Assembly (NCBI RefSeq): GCF_034047335.1
Contig: NZ_CP139137.1
Coordinates: 2,728,001 to 2,792,000, forward strand
Direction of reading: 5' to 3'
DNA from: Chryseobacterium sp. JJR-5R
Lineage (GTDB): Bacteria > Bacteroidota > Bacteroidia > Flavobacteriales > Weeksellaceae
DNA: 64,000 nt
The notes under the pieces: model-generated
Told to the model about the DNA's origin: nothing
What the model saw: only the letters and a program-made list of their open reading frames with translations
Database searches by the model: none
Shown here: piece after piece, positions 1-7,884 of the stretch
Layout of the letters: each line of letters starts with the position of its first letter
How positions within the stretch are numbered: position 1 is the stretch's first letter
Program-made: the position numbers and the translations under genes

Positions 1-1446
1 CTGGTCCTTCACACTTCCTCCCGGCTGGATGATCGCCGTGATTCCTTCCTGATGGCAGAAATCCACTACATCACGGAAAGGGAAAAATGCATCGGAAGCC
101 AATACAAGTTCTCCGGTGAACTTTTCTTTTGCCCTTTCAATCGCCTGCTGCGTTGCCCAGATCCTGTTCACCTGTCCGCCGCCAATACCGAAAGCCTGGA
201 TCCCGTTGGAAACCACAATGGCATTGGATTTTACGTATTTTACTACCCTTTGGGAGAAAAGCAGTGCTTTTTTCTGTTCTTCCGTAGGCTGAGTCTCGGT
301 TACTACCTTAATATCATCAGAGAAAACGCTGTAGTTGTCCTGAACCAGGATCCCGCCGTCTACTTTCACCCACGTCTGCTTATCGGAAACAGGGTTTACA
401 ATTTTTATAATCCTCAGGTTTTTCTTTTTTCTTAAAACATCCAAAGCTTCTTCATCAAATTCAGGAGCCATCACGATTTCAAGGAATGTCTTATTCAGTT
501 CTTCCGCTGTTGCTGCATCAATTTTATAGTTCATGGCAACAATTCCGCCAAAGATGGAAACCGGGTCACATTCAAAGGTTTTCTTATAGGTTTCCAGTGC
601 AGAAGTTCCGATGGCAACACCACAAGGTGTGGAATGCTTCACGGCACAACAGGCCATTTCTTCCCTGAATTCAGTCACCACTTTCCAACAGAGGTCCATA
701 TCGCGGAGGTTATTGAAAGACAACTCTTTGCCTCCCAGCTGTTCAAAATCTTTCATGGCCCCGTTTTCAAAAGTGGAAACGTAATATGCTGCTGTCTGGT
801 GTGGGTTTTCACCATATCTTAGATCGGAAACTTTTTTATAGGAAGCATTAAGATAGGTTGGGTATTCTTCATCCAGAAGCATTCTGGAAATAGCGGCATC
901 GTAAGCCGAGGTAAGGTTGAATACTTTTCCTGCCAGTTTTTTACGGGTCTCAATATAGCTATCGCCGTTCTGCTCTATCTCGATTTTTACCGTTGCATAA
1001 TCTTCCACATCGGTAATTACGGTAACGGAATCAAAGTTTTTAGCGGCTGAACGGAGCATTGAAGGGCCTCCAATGTCGATGAACTCCACTTTTTCGTGAA
1101 GGGAAATGTCTTTGTTTACATTTTCAAAGAAAGGATACAGGTTCACAATCACCATATCAATCAGTTCAATGCCGTGCACCTGAACCGTGTTCATGTGTTC
1201 TTCATTGGAACGGACAGCCAGCAATCCGCCATGAACTTTCGGGTGCAGTGTTTTTACCCTGCCGTCCAGCATTTCAGGGAAGTTGGTTACCTCATCAATC
1301 TGAACCGGGCTTAATCCTGCGTCTTTCAGGTGTTTGAAGGTTCCTCCTGTAGAAATCAGCTCATATCCCTGAGATTCCAGAAACTGTGCGAATTCAGTTA
1401 ATCCGCTTTTATCCGAAACACTGATTAAAACTCTCTTTTTGCTCAT
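1..1446 (-). CDS. purH: Bifunctional AICAR formyltransferase / IMP cyclohydrolase PurH (3' end outside window)
   Basis: This enzyme catalyses the last two steps of IMP synthesis: formylation of AICAR, then ring closure. The frame is open from ATG at 1446 to the window edge, giving 482 residues; the C-terminus lies to the left. The N-terminal MGS-like cyclohydrolase domain carries [20 protein letters not shown], and the transformylase domain has the Lys-His pair in [13 protein letters not shown]. The visible end, QPGGSVKDQ, matches the family a few dozen residues before its usual C-terminus. It lies downstream of purM and purN on the same strand, so the three probably act together in purine synthesis, although a 162-base gap and a hairpin separate purN from purH. 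Identification is secure. Confidence 0.97.
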   Translation of the reverse strand, partial: MSKKRVLISVSDKSGLTEFAQFLESQGYELISTGGTFKHLKDAGLSPVQIDEVTNFPEMLDGRVKTLHPKVHGGLLAVRSNEEHMNTVQVHGIELIDMVIVNLYPFFENVNKDISLHEKVEFIDIGGPSMLRSAAKNFDSVTVITDVEDYATVKIEIEQNGDSYIETRKKLAGKVFNLTSAYDAAISRMLLDEEYPTYLNASYKKVSDLRYGENPHQTAAYYVSTFENGAMKDFEQLGGKELSFNNLRDMDLCWKVVTEFREEMACCAVKHSTPCGVAIGTSALETYKKTFECDPVSIFGGIVAMNYKIDAATAEELNKTFLEIVMAPEFDEEALDVLRKKKNLRIIKIVNPVSDKQTWVKVDGGILVQDNYSVFSDDIKVVTETQPTEEQKKALLFSQRVVKYVKSNAIVVSNGIQAFGIGGGQVNRIWATQQAIERAKEKFTGELVLASDAFFPFRDVVDFCHQEGITAIIQPGGSVKDQ

Positions 1447-1489
1447 TTTTTCTTTCAATTTTTTACTTTTTACAGCTATTTCAAACTGT

Positions 1490-1519
1490 AGACCGGTTCT
1501 TTCACCTCCGGTCTTTATT
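1490..1519 (+). terminator. Hairpin with T-rich tail between purH and purN
   Basis: Arms AGACCGG (1490-1496) and CCGGTCT (1508-1514) enclose an 11-base loop. On the plus strand the hairpin is followed by TTATTTTT. No plus-strand gene ends here, and the minus-strand side lacks a clear U-tract. It may be an attenuating or processing hairpin between purN and purH rather than a true terminator. Confidence 0.35.
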
Positions 1520-1608
1520 TTTACTTAGATTTTTTTAACGAATGCAGCAATGTACCGGTTTAACAATCTGACAATGATTTTAAATTGGTAAACTGATATT
1601 TTATATTG

Positions 1609-2178
1609 TTATATTATATTATTCAATACCTTATTGATTGCCTTTGGAAAAATTTCATATTCAATCAGGTGAACTTTTTCTGCTACGGTCTCAGGCGTAT
1701 CGTCTCCTGTTACGGCAAATGATTTCTGGAGAATAGCTTCCCCTTCATCAATTCCCGGCGTTACGAAATGTACGGTTGCGCCGCTTTCTTTTTCTCCCGC
1801 TTCAATCACCGCATGATGAACATGGTGCCCCCACATTCCTTTTCCTCCGAATTTCGGGAGCAGTGCAGGATGGATATTGATGATCTTGCCGGTCCAGTTT
1901 TCACAGAATTCAGGCTTTAAAATCGATAGAAACCCTGCCAGTACAATTAAGTCCGTATTTTCAGGGATTATTCTGCCCAGTTCGCTGCTGAAGTTTTTGC
2001 CTCTGGGAATGAGGATATTTTCTATGTTGTGGTTTTTGGCCCTTTCCAGCCCGTAACATTCACGGTCTGCCACTACCAGGGTTACTTTTGCATCCCGGAT
2101 TTCGCCATTATCAATGGTATCAATAATTCTCTGGAGATTGGTTCCCGAACCTGAAACGAGTACAACGATGTTTTTCAT
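1609..2178 (-). CDS. purN: Phosphoribosylglycinamide formyltransferase PurN
   Basis: This is a cytoplasmic enzyme of 189 residues that transfers a formyl group from 10-formyltetrahydrofolate to GAR in the third step of purine synthesis. The N-terminal nucleotide-binding loop VLVSGSGTNLQ is present. The catalytic triad expected for the family is visible: Asn101 and His103 in NIHPALLPKF, and Asp144 in TPGIDEGEAI. Length is typical. The start is ATG at 2178. The gene lies 87 bases downstream of purM on the same strand, and that spacer contains a short heptanucleotide repeat. Co-transcription with purM is likely but not shown. Confidence 0.96.
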   Translation of the reverse strand: MKNIVVLVSGSGTNLQRIIDTIDNGEIRDAKVTLVVADRECYGLERAKNHNIENILIPRGKNFSSELGRIIPENTDLIVLAGFLSILKPEFCENWTGKIINIHPALLPKFGGKGMWGHHVHHAVIEAGEKESGATVHFVTPGIDEGEAILQKSFAVTGDDTPETVAEKVHLIEYEIFPKAINKVLNNII

Positions 2179-2227
2179 TAACTGAACTGAGATGTTAGAT
2201 TTCAGATATCGGATTTCAGACTGATGG

Positions 2228-2258
2228 TCTGATGTCTGATGTCTTCAATCTGATGTCT
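2228..2258. repeat. Short TCTGATG heptad direct repeat between purM and purN
   Basis: TCTGATGTCT occurs at 2228, 2235 and 2249, which is a 7-base period with one degenerate unit. It sits in the 87-base spacer between purM and purN. No function is evident. Confidence 0.6.
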
Positions 2259-2265
2259 TATCTTA

Positions 2266-3258
2266 TTAGAATTTTAAGTTTATCTTTTCGCTTCCTTCCG
2301 TAATTTCCCCGATTTCGTAGGCGTCGTCTAAAAGGTGCAGTACTTTTTCTGCGTGCTCTGCGTCTACTACTACGATCATTCCGATACCCATATTAAAGGT
2401 CCCGAACATTTCTTCACGGGCAATGCTGCCTCTTTTTTCCAGCTCAAGCATAACACTTGGGATCTGAATTTTGGAAGCATCAATAGAGGCACATAATCCT
2501 TCACCGATAATTCTTGGAATGTTTTCGTACAATCCGCCTCCTGTGATGTGGGCAATCCCGGCCACTTCAACTTCTTCAAGGACTTTATGGATATCTTTAT
2601 AGTATAATCTGGTAGGAACCAGAAGGGTTTCATACAATGGTTTGCCTTCAAATTCTTCATTGAAATCAGGGAATATCTTTCTTACGAGAGAGAATCCGTT
2701 GGAATGGAAACCTGAACTTGGCAGTGCAATGATTTTATTTCCGGCTTTAATTTTAGAACCGTCAATAATCTGGTCTTTTTCAACAATCCCTACACAGAAT
2801 CCGGCAACGTCATAATCTCCCGGCTGGTACATCCCCGGCATTTCAGCGGTTTCACCACCGATCAAAGCGCAGTTGTTATCCTTACAGGCAGCCACCATCC
2901 CCAACACAATTTCAGCTGCAATTTCAGAATCCAGCTTTCCGCAAGCCAGGTAGTCCAGGAAAAACAACGGTTTTGCACCGTGGCAAAGAATGTCATTGGC
3001 ACACATGGCAAAACAGTCTACCCCGATAGAATCATATTTTTTAGAGTCTAAAGCGACCTTTAGTTTTGTTCCTACTCCATCGGTTCCAGAAACCAGAACG
3101 GGATTTTTATACCCTCCGATTTCATAGAAAGCCCCGAAGCTCCCCAAATGATTCAATACATTGGCGTTGTGGGTTTCACCAACTGCCTTTTTGATCTTAT
3201 CAACGGTTTTGTACCCTTCTTCTTTATCTACGCCTGCTGATTTGTATGTGTTGCTCAT
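2266..3258 (-). CDS. purM: Phosphoribosylformylglycinamidine cyclo-ligase PurM (AIR synthetase)
   Basis: PurM makes AIR from FGAM and ATP in the fifth step of purine synthesis. The product has 330 residues, the usual family length. Visible signatures are the N-terminal ATP-binding segment SGTDGVGTKLK, the family motif GGETAEMPGMY near residue 140, SSGFHSNGFSLVRK in the middle, and ITGGGLYENIPR in the C-terminal half. The start is ATG at 3258. Upstream on the same strand lies a 24-codon ORF followed by a strong terminator (3363-3394), so some purM transcripts may be controlled by termination there. No clear TAnnTTTG box was found in the 100 bases directly before purM. Confidence 0.97.
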   Translation of the reverse strand: MSNTYKSAGVDKEEGYKTVDKIKKAVGETHNANVLNHLGSFGAFYEIGGYKNPVLVSGTDGVGTKLKVALDSKKYDSIGVDCFAMCANDILCHGAKPLFFLDYLACGKLDSEIAAEIVLGMVAACKDNNCALIGGETAEMPGMYQPGDYDVAGFCVGIVEKDQIIDGSKIKAGNKIIALPSSGFHSNGFSLVRKIFPDFNEEFEGKPLYETLLVPTRLYYKDIHKVLEEVEVAGIAHITGGGLYENIPRIIGEGLCASIDASKIQIPSVMLELEKRGSIAREEMFGTFNMGIGMIVVVDAEHAEKVLHLLDDAYEIGEITEGSEKINLKF

Positions 3259-3362
3259 GCTGTATTTAGATTTTTAGATGATAGATTCCAGAATTATAAT
3301 CTGTAGCTGAAACCTTAAGTATCTTTGTCTTTTTTAATATTTCTTATTCAAATTTCGGAAAC

Positions 3363-3394
3363 AAAAAAGCCGACAATCTTGGTAGATTATCGGC
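3363..3394 (-). terminator. Strong intrinsic terminator upstream of purM
   Basis: Ten-base arms at 3369-3378 and 3385-3394 pair with one G-U, around a 6-base loop. On the minus strand they are followed by TTTTTTG. It lies 7 bases after the stop of the 24-codon ORF at 3402-3476 and about 105 bases before the purM start. Confidence 0.8.
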
Positions 3395-3401
3395 CGTTGT
3401 T

Positions 3402-3476
3402 TTATCTCAGAATTTCAGAGCCCACAACATTTCCTTTTTCGGAGAAACATTCTTTAAAAGCGGTCTGAATTTTCAT
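3402..3476 (-). CDS. Possible 24-residue small protein or leader peptide upstream of purM
   Basis: An ATG at 3476 opens a 24-codon frame beginning MKIQTAFKECF and ending SEILR. It has its own consensus promoter just upstream (-33 TTG at 3518-3520, 19-base spacer, -7 TATCTTTG at 3491-3498) and an intrinsic terminator just after its stop. The predicted transcript is therefore only about 120 bases. I do not recognise the peptide. It could be a small protein, a leader peptide controlling purM, or simply the visible part of a small RNA. Translation is unproven. Confidence 0.45.
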   Translation of the reverse strand: MKIQTAFKECFSEKGNVVGSEILR

Positions 3477-3490
3477 CTTATTTCTTTTTG

Positions 3491-3520
3491 CAAAGATATT
3501 AATTTTAAATTAATTTTCAA
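3491..3520 (-). promoter_or_regulatory. Consensus Bacteroidota promoter for the 24-codon unit
   Basis: On the minus strand TTG (3520-3518) is followed by a 19-base AT-rich spacer and TATCTTTG (3498-3491). This fits the TTG-N19-TAnnTTTG pattern of the Bacteroidota primary sigma factor. The stop codon of the FMN reductase gene (3522-3524) abuts it. Confidence 0.7.
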
Positions 3521-3521
3521 T

Positions 3522-4073
3522 TTATTTTTCAAGGATAGATTCAATGGCGGAAATTTTCCGGGTTTTCTCTTTTAATTCATTGTCTTTTTCCTCATTGGAG
3601 ATTTTCTGTGCCTCTTTATCAAAGTTATCATTGAAGAAGGGCAGCGAGAAAGTATCTATGATATTTCCCCCGTGCAGCGGGAAACGCTTGGAAGCTGCCT
3701 CCAGCACGCCTGCGCCTCCTCTTGCTCCGGGTGCCGTGGCCATTAAAAGCATCGGCACTTCATTCCATACAGCGCGGTTTTTTATTCTTGACGTCCAGTC
3801 GAATACATTTTTAAAGGCTGAAGAATAGGTTCCGTTATGTTCAGACAGGGAAATCAGAAGGACGTTAGCGTTGTCTATTTTGGCAGCAAAATCAACAGCC
3901 TGCTGTGGCACACCGCTTTCCACTTCCTTCTGGTGCTTATAAATCGGCATTTCGAAATCATTCATATCCACGATTTCCACTTCTGCATTTTCAATGAGTG
4001 AAGCAGCGTAAGAAACCAGCTGTCTGTTGATTGAAGTATCGGAATTACTTCCTGCTATGGCTAAAATTTTCAT
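3522..4073 (-). CDS. NADPH-dependent FMN reductase-family oxidoreductase
   Basis: The product has 183 residues with a flavodoxin-like fold of the FMN_red family. The phosphate-binding loop AGSNSDTSINRQ follows the first strand, and SEHNGTYSSAFKNVFDW corresponds to the conserved flavin-contacting segment. A glycine-rich stretch, TAPGARGGAG, follows. Members reduce FMN, quinones or azo compounds with NAD(P)H; the substrate here cannot be read from sequence. The start is ATG at 4073. A palindrome at 4148-4161 lies upstream, and a pirin gene (4221-4949) precedes it on the same strand. Both families are often linked to quinone or flavonoid stress, which is an inference about shared function. Confidence 0.88.
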   Translation of the reverse strand: MKILAIAGSNSDTSINRQLVSYAASLIENAEVEIVDMNDFEMPIYKHQKEVESGVPQQAVDFAAKIDNANVLLISLSEHNGTYSSAFKNVFDWTSRIKNRAVWNEVPMLLMATAPGARGGAGVLEAASKRFPLHGGNIIDTFSLPFFNDNFDKEAQKISNEEKDNELKEKTRKISAIESILEK

Positions 4074-4147
4074 TATTGTTGTATCTGTTTAAGTTATTAT
4101 TCTGCGGCACAAAGATCGTAAAGTTTTTGAATCCTCAGCCACATTTA

Positions 4148-4161
4148 TGACCACACGGTCA
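4148..4161. promoter_or_regulatory. Palindromic candidate operator before the FMN reductase gene
   Basis: TGACC-ACAC-GGTCA is a perfect 5-base inverted repeat. It lies about 30 bases upstream of GATCTTTG (4117-4110, minus strand), a near-consensus -7 box of the FMN reductase gene, in a position typical of an activator site. No regulator gene is adjacent. Confidence 0.35.
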
Positions 4162-4220
4162 AAAATTTTTTCTGAATCTTCGCACCTTTTTCAAAGATAA
4201 TCTTCTGCTGCGAAATTTTA

Positions 4221-4949
4221 TTATTTTAAATAATCCGGCAATTCCATCGGAACTTCCATCAGAAGGACTTCCGTATCTTCTACCGCTTCAATGTTAAAAC
4301 TCTGCGTATCCCATATTCCCAAGCCGTCTTTTTCACGGAGGACGCGGTCACCTATTTTAGCGGTTCCTTTTAAAACAAAAGCATACACCCCGTTCCCTTT
4401 TTTGTTCAGCATATAGTTTTTGCCGTTTCCTTCGGTAAAATTAGCCAGGTTAAACCAGGCATCCTGATTGACCCATACGCCGTCATCATCCCGGTCGGGT
4501 GAAAGAATCTGCTGGAAACCGTTGATCTTTGCTCCTTCTTTGATGCTTTTCTGATCATATCTCGGCTCTACGCCCTGTATCCTCGGGAAGACCCAGATCT
4601 GTAAAAACTTTACCGCTTCATCTTTGTTCTTATTGTATTCGCTGTGCATTACGCCTGTCCCGGCACTCATCACCTGGATTTCACCTTTCCTGATCACCGC
4701 AGTGGTTCCCATGGAATCTTTATGTTCCAGATCGCCTTCCAACGGGATGGAGATGATTTCCATGTCTCTGTGAGGATGCGTCCCGAATCCCATTCCCTGA
4801 GAAACCGTATCGTCATTCAACACCCTTAACACACCGAAATTATTCCTGTCCCTGTTCTGGTAATTGGCAAAACTGAATGTATGGTAACTATTTAGCCATC
4901 CGTGATCGGCATGGCCTCTTGAATCGGCTTTATGATATACTGTTTTCAT
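4221..4949 (-). CDS. Pirin family protein
   Basis: The protein has 242 residues and a bicupin pirin fold. The N-terminal cupin keeps the full metal site: His58 and His60 in GTHPHRDMEI, and His102 and Glu104 in GTGVMHSEYN. Pirins of this YhhW type bind a metal and some oxidise quercetin-like flavonols; others act as redox sensors. The start is ATG at 4949. A second pirin in this window (50196-51221) shares the same motifs but carries an extra N-terminal domain. The gene lies upstream of the FMN reductase gene on the same strand with a 147-base gap, so they may be co-regulated but probably have separate promoters. Confidence 0.93.
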   Translation of the reverse strand: MKTVYHKADSRGHADHGWLNSYHTFSFANYQNRDRNNFGVLRVLNDDTVSQGMGFGTHPHRDMEIISIPLEGDLEHKDSMGTTAVIRKGEIQVMSAGTGVMHSEYNKNKDEAVKFLQIWVFPRIQGVEPRYDQKSIKEGAKINGFQQILSPDRDDDGVWVNQDAWFNLANFTEGNGKNYMLNKKGNGVYAFVLKGTAKIGDRVLREKDGLGIWDTQSFNIEAVEDTEVLLMEVPMELPDYLK

Positions 4950-5053
4950 ATTTTATTTATTTATAGTACAAAGGTACACCATGGCTTTTCCCCGTATATT
5001 GACGTAAGATAAGAAAGGATTGCGGGTTCCGTTCTTTTTTAAAATACAGGCTT

Positions 5054-6220
5054 TCAGAAAGCTTCCTTTATTTTTGAATTTCTCTTCAGTACAAAAAGCA
5101 GGGCACAGATCATAACAGCCAGGGTTATAAGGATCTGCAGGATTAAAGAAGTCCGGTCTGAAAAACGGCCCAGGACATTCGTTACGACTCCGGTCCCGAT
5201 CTGGTTGGCTGCCATCAGGAAGCCTGAAACCATTACGGACAGCGTGGGGAATTCTACGGTTCCCCAGCCGATAGCACCCGGGAACAGGCTTCCCATAAAA
5301 AACCCTGCTGCGAACATCAGCGAAAGGATGGCACCGGCACCGGAAAAAAACAGCAGCAAACCGATGATCAACCCTACTGCCACCGGTGATAAAAGAAACA
5401 GCAAAGAAAGTTCATATTTCCTCATAAAAATCCCGAAAAGCAACCGGTTAACGGCAATTCCGCCCCAAAACAACGAAAGCCCGAGACTGGCACCGGCATT
5501 ATCCAGCCCCCGGCTTTTAAGAATAACCGTCCCAAAGCTGCCGAAAGTCCCTTCTATGCATCCATATAAAACAATAATCCCGAAAAATGCCCACAACCTG
5601 CGAGGAACGGAAAACCGTTCAGGAAGTTTAAATAATGTTTCTGCGGGCAGACGGATGAATAAAAAGACGGTAAACAGGATGCTTACAGCAACAACAATAA
5701 TTCCGGGAACATACATCCAGTGGCGTACATCTCCTGCCAGGTTCATCATCAGCGGCGAAGCCGAAGTTCCCAATCCTACGAGGAACTGCAAGATCAGAAT
5801 GGCAGAAGAAGGATTGCTCTTAAATAAGCTTGCCGCCAGGGGATTCAGTGTCGTAATCGAAAGGCCGAAACCGGAACCGGCACATGCAACCAGAACCATG
5901 AGTACGGGAAAAAGCATCTCTTTTTCCTTCATTAAAAACTGCATTCCCCATAAACCCGCAGTAGCAGTCAGCATCAATGCAATTCCTGTCGCCAGGACTA
6001 TTTTAGGGCCTGACTTATTGACGAGAAACGGAGCGGCAAGGCATGAAATGATGATGCAGGCTACCTGCGGCAAAAAAAGGTTCCCGAATTGTAATGATGA
6101 AAGCCCAAACACCGAAGGATCTGTAAATGCCGTGCCCAAAGCAGGGAAAACCACAAAGTTGACCCCGGTTATGAAAGCCAGTAAAAAGACAATTCCTGTT
6201 TTCGCCATTTGTGAACTCAT
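5054..6220 (-). CDS. MFS transporter coupled to GMC oxidoreductase
   Basis: This inner-membrane protein of 388 residues has about 12 hydrophobic segments and the overall look of the major facilitator superfamily. The inter-helix loop FLVNKSGPKIVLATG corresponds to the usual MFS loop 2-3 position. The substrate is unknown; a sugar or sugar-acid is possible given the neighbour. Its ATG at 6220 overlaps the stop of the GMC oxidoreductase gene in an ATGA arrangement, so translation is likely coupled and the transporter may move the substrate or product of that enzyme. The long plus-strand frame over this gene is an antisense shadow. Confidence 0.85.
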   Translation of the reverse strand: MSSQMAKTGIVFLLAFITGVNFVVFPALGTAFTDPSVFGLSSLQFGNLFLPQVACIIISCLAAPFLVNKSGPKIVLATGIALMLTATAGLWGMQFLMKEKEMLFPVLMVLVACAGSGFGLSITTLNPLAASLFKSNPSSAILILQFLVGLGTSASPLMMNLAGDVRHWMYVPGIIVVAVSILFTVFLFIRLPAETLFKLPERFSVPRRLWAFFGIIVLYGCIEGTFGSFGTVILKSRGLDNAGASLGLSLFWGGIAVNRLLFGIFMRKYELSLLFLLSPVAVGLIIGLLLFFSGAGAILSLMFAAGFFMGSLFPGAIGWGTVEFPTLSVMVSGFLMAANQIGTGVVTNVLGRFSDRTSLILQILITLAVMICALLFVLKRNSKIKEAF

Positions 6221-7752
6221 GAGGCCAGAACATGTTTTTTAAGATGCCCCCCTACCCTGAGGGCCATTGCAATAATGGTAAGCGCCGGATTCACAGCACC
6301 GCTGGAAACGAAGAAACCGCCGTCTACGATATACAGATTATCCAAGTCATGGGCTTTACAATACGTGTCTACTACTGAATTTTGCGGATCTGTTCCCATT
6401 CTGGTGGTCCCGTTCTGATGGGCCGGTGAAGCGATGTCCATCCCTTTGCTAAAATAAATGCCTTTAAAGAAAAACGAATTGAATTTGCCCGAAGCTTTCA
6501 ACGCTTTAATGAGTTCATCTTTAAGCAGTTCATGGCCTTTGGTATTATTTGGGGTATAGCTGATCCTGATCTGCCCGTTTTCTTCCACCGTCACCCTGTT
6601 TTCAGGATCCGGAAGGTCCTCGGAGGTCAGCCAGAAATCCACGGCATGTCTAGCCATCAGTTCAAAAGTAAAGCCGGGTGCCGGAACCGGGCTGTCTGCG
6701 CTGATCTGGTGTTCGTCTGATTTCCCGAGCATCTGGATATGTCCCAGCGGAAATTCATAGCCCCGGTTCGCATGGTAAAAATCATTGATCCCGAATGTTT
6801 TCCCGAACCTGGTATAATTGGGCTCGGTATAGAGTGCCACCAAGGCTGTATTCTGGTGGAACATATAATTCCTTCCTACCTGGCCGGATGAATTAGCCAG
6901 CCCGTCGGGAAATTTTTCGCTGCTGCTCTGCAACAGCAATGCCGCGGAGTTGATGGCTCCTGCCGACAGTACAACATACCCTGCCTTCAGGGTTTTCGTT
7001 TCCCCGTCCTGTTCTACCATTACTTCCGAAATCTTTTTCCCTTCATCATCTGTCATCAGTTTCAGGACTTTGGTATTGATCATCAGTTCTACATTAGGAT
7101 GTTCCAGTGCTTTGGACAATGAACAGAGATGGGCATCACCCTTCCTTTCTGCAGCATCAGGAAATCCGTCAAAGCGGTCTAAAATATAAGGTGCATTAGT
7201 TGCAGGGTGCGGCGTAAAATTAACCCCGACCGGAAGCTCAAAGGGCTTCAGTCCGTATCTGGTAAGTTCATCAAAAATTTCCTGAATCCGGGGTTCATGA
7301 GGCAGAGCTTCGTAAGGGTACGGTTCCGAATCTGAAGGCTCGGTAGGATCCGACCCTCTTTTACCGTGCACATAGAACAGCTTTTCGGCTTCGAGATAAT
7401 AGCCTTTCAGATCTTCATACTGAATGGGCCATGCCGGTGATGTGCCCCCATAATGCTGTATTTCTTTAAAATCCTCTTCCCTTAACCTGAATAAAGCCGC
7501 ACCGTAGAATTTGGTATTTCCGCCTACATTATAGTGCATCCCCGGCCGGAAGGGTTTCCCGTGCTTATCCAGCCATTCGTCGGTTGTGGTATACCGGTTT
7601 TTACGGAATACTTCTGTTGAATCCCAGTTTTCTTTTTCTACGGGAACATATCCCCCTCTTTCTACAATTAAAATTTTCTTTCCGCTGTCTGCCAGCTGAT
7701 AAGCCATGGTAGCGCCTCCGGCTCCGCTTCCTATAATGATAATGTCATACAT
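6217..7752 (-). CDS. GMC family FAD-dependent oxidoreductase
   Basis: The product has 511 residues with the glucose-methanol-choline oxidoreductase layout. An N-terminal FAD dinucleotide fold carries IIIGSGAGGATMAYQ (residues 5-19), followed by VERGG. The C-terminal GMC domain holds SPAHQNGTTRMGTD, containing the conserved histidine region, and the closing motif GAVNPALTIIAMALR. Such enzymes oxidise alcohol groups of sugars or sterols. No Tat signal is evident, so a cytoplasmic location is likely. It is the first gene of a pair with the MFS transporter, sharing an ATGA overlap. The substrate cannot be deduced. Confidence 0.93.
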   Translation of the reverse strand: MYDIIIIGSGAGGATMAYQLADSGKKILIVERGGYVPVEKENWDSTEVFRKNRYTTTDEWLDKHGKPFRPGMHYNVGGNTKFYGAALFRLREEDFKEIQHYGGTSPAWPIQYEDLKGYYLEAEKLFYVHGKRGSDPTEPSDSEPYPYEALPHEPRIQEIFDELTRYGLKPFELPVGVNFTPHPATNAPYILDRFDGFPDAAERKGDAHLCSLSKALEHPNVELMINTKVLKLMTDDEGKKISEVMVEQDGETKTLKAGYVVLSAGAINSAALLLQSSSEKFPDGLANSSGQVGRNYMFHQNTALVALYTEPNYTRFGKTFGINDFYHANRGYEFPLGHIQMLGKSDEHQISADSPVPAPGFTFELMARHAVDFWLTSEDLPDPENRVTVEENGQIRISYTPNNTKGHELLKDELIKALKASGKFNSFFFKGIYFSKGMDIASPAHQNGTTRMGTDPQNSVVDTYCKAHDLDNLYIVDGGFFVSSGAVNPALTIIAMALRVGGHLKKHVLAS

Positions 7753-7832
7753 CTTTTGAAATTTGATCCCTCTAAATTAGAGATTTAAATACCATGAAAG
7801 CTTAAGAAAAAATTAAATTGCAATAGATTGTA

Positions 7833-7863
7833 TAAATAAAAAGCCACCCGAAAACGGATGGCT
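7833..7863 (-). terminator. Terminator at the end of the saccharide-utilisation locus
   Basis: Nine-base arms 7842-7850 and 7855-7863 flank an AAAA loop. On the minus strand the hairpin is followed by TTTTTATTT. It lies 22 bases after the stop of the MFS importer gene and closes the locus. Confidence 0.8.
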
Positions 7864-7884
7864 GGATATAATCAGATCTGATTT

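Noticed and set aside
3310..3330. Plus-strand TATCTTTG box near 3320
   Set aside because: It has no matching -33 element and no plus-strand gene follows, so it is probably a chance match.
5205..6242. Long plus-strand open frame of 345 codons
   Set aside because: It lies antisense to the MFS and GMC genes, has no family features, and is explained by codon bias of the opposite strand.
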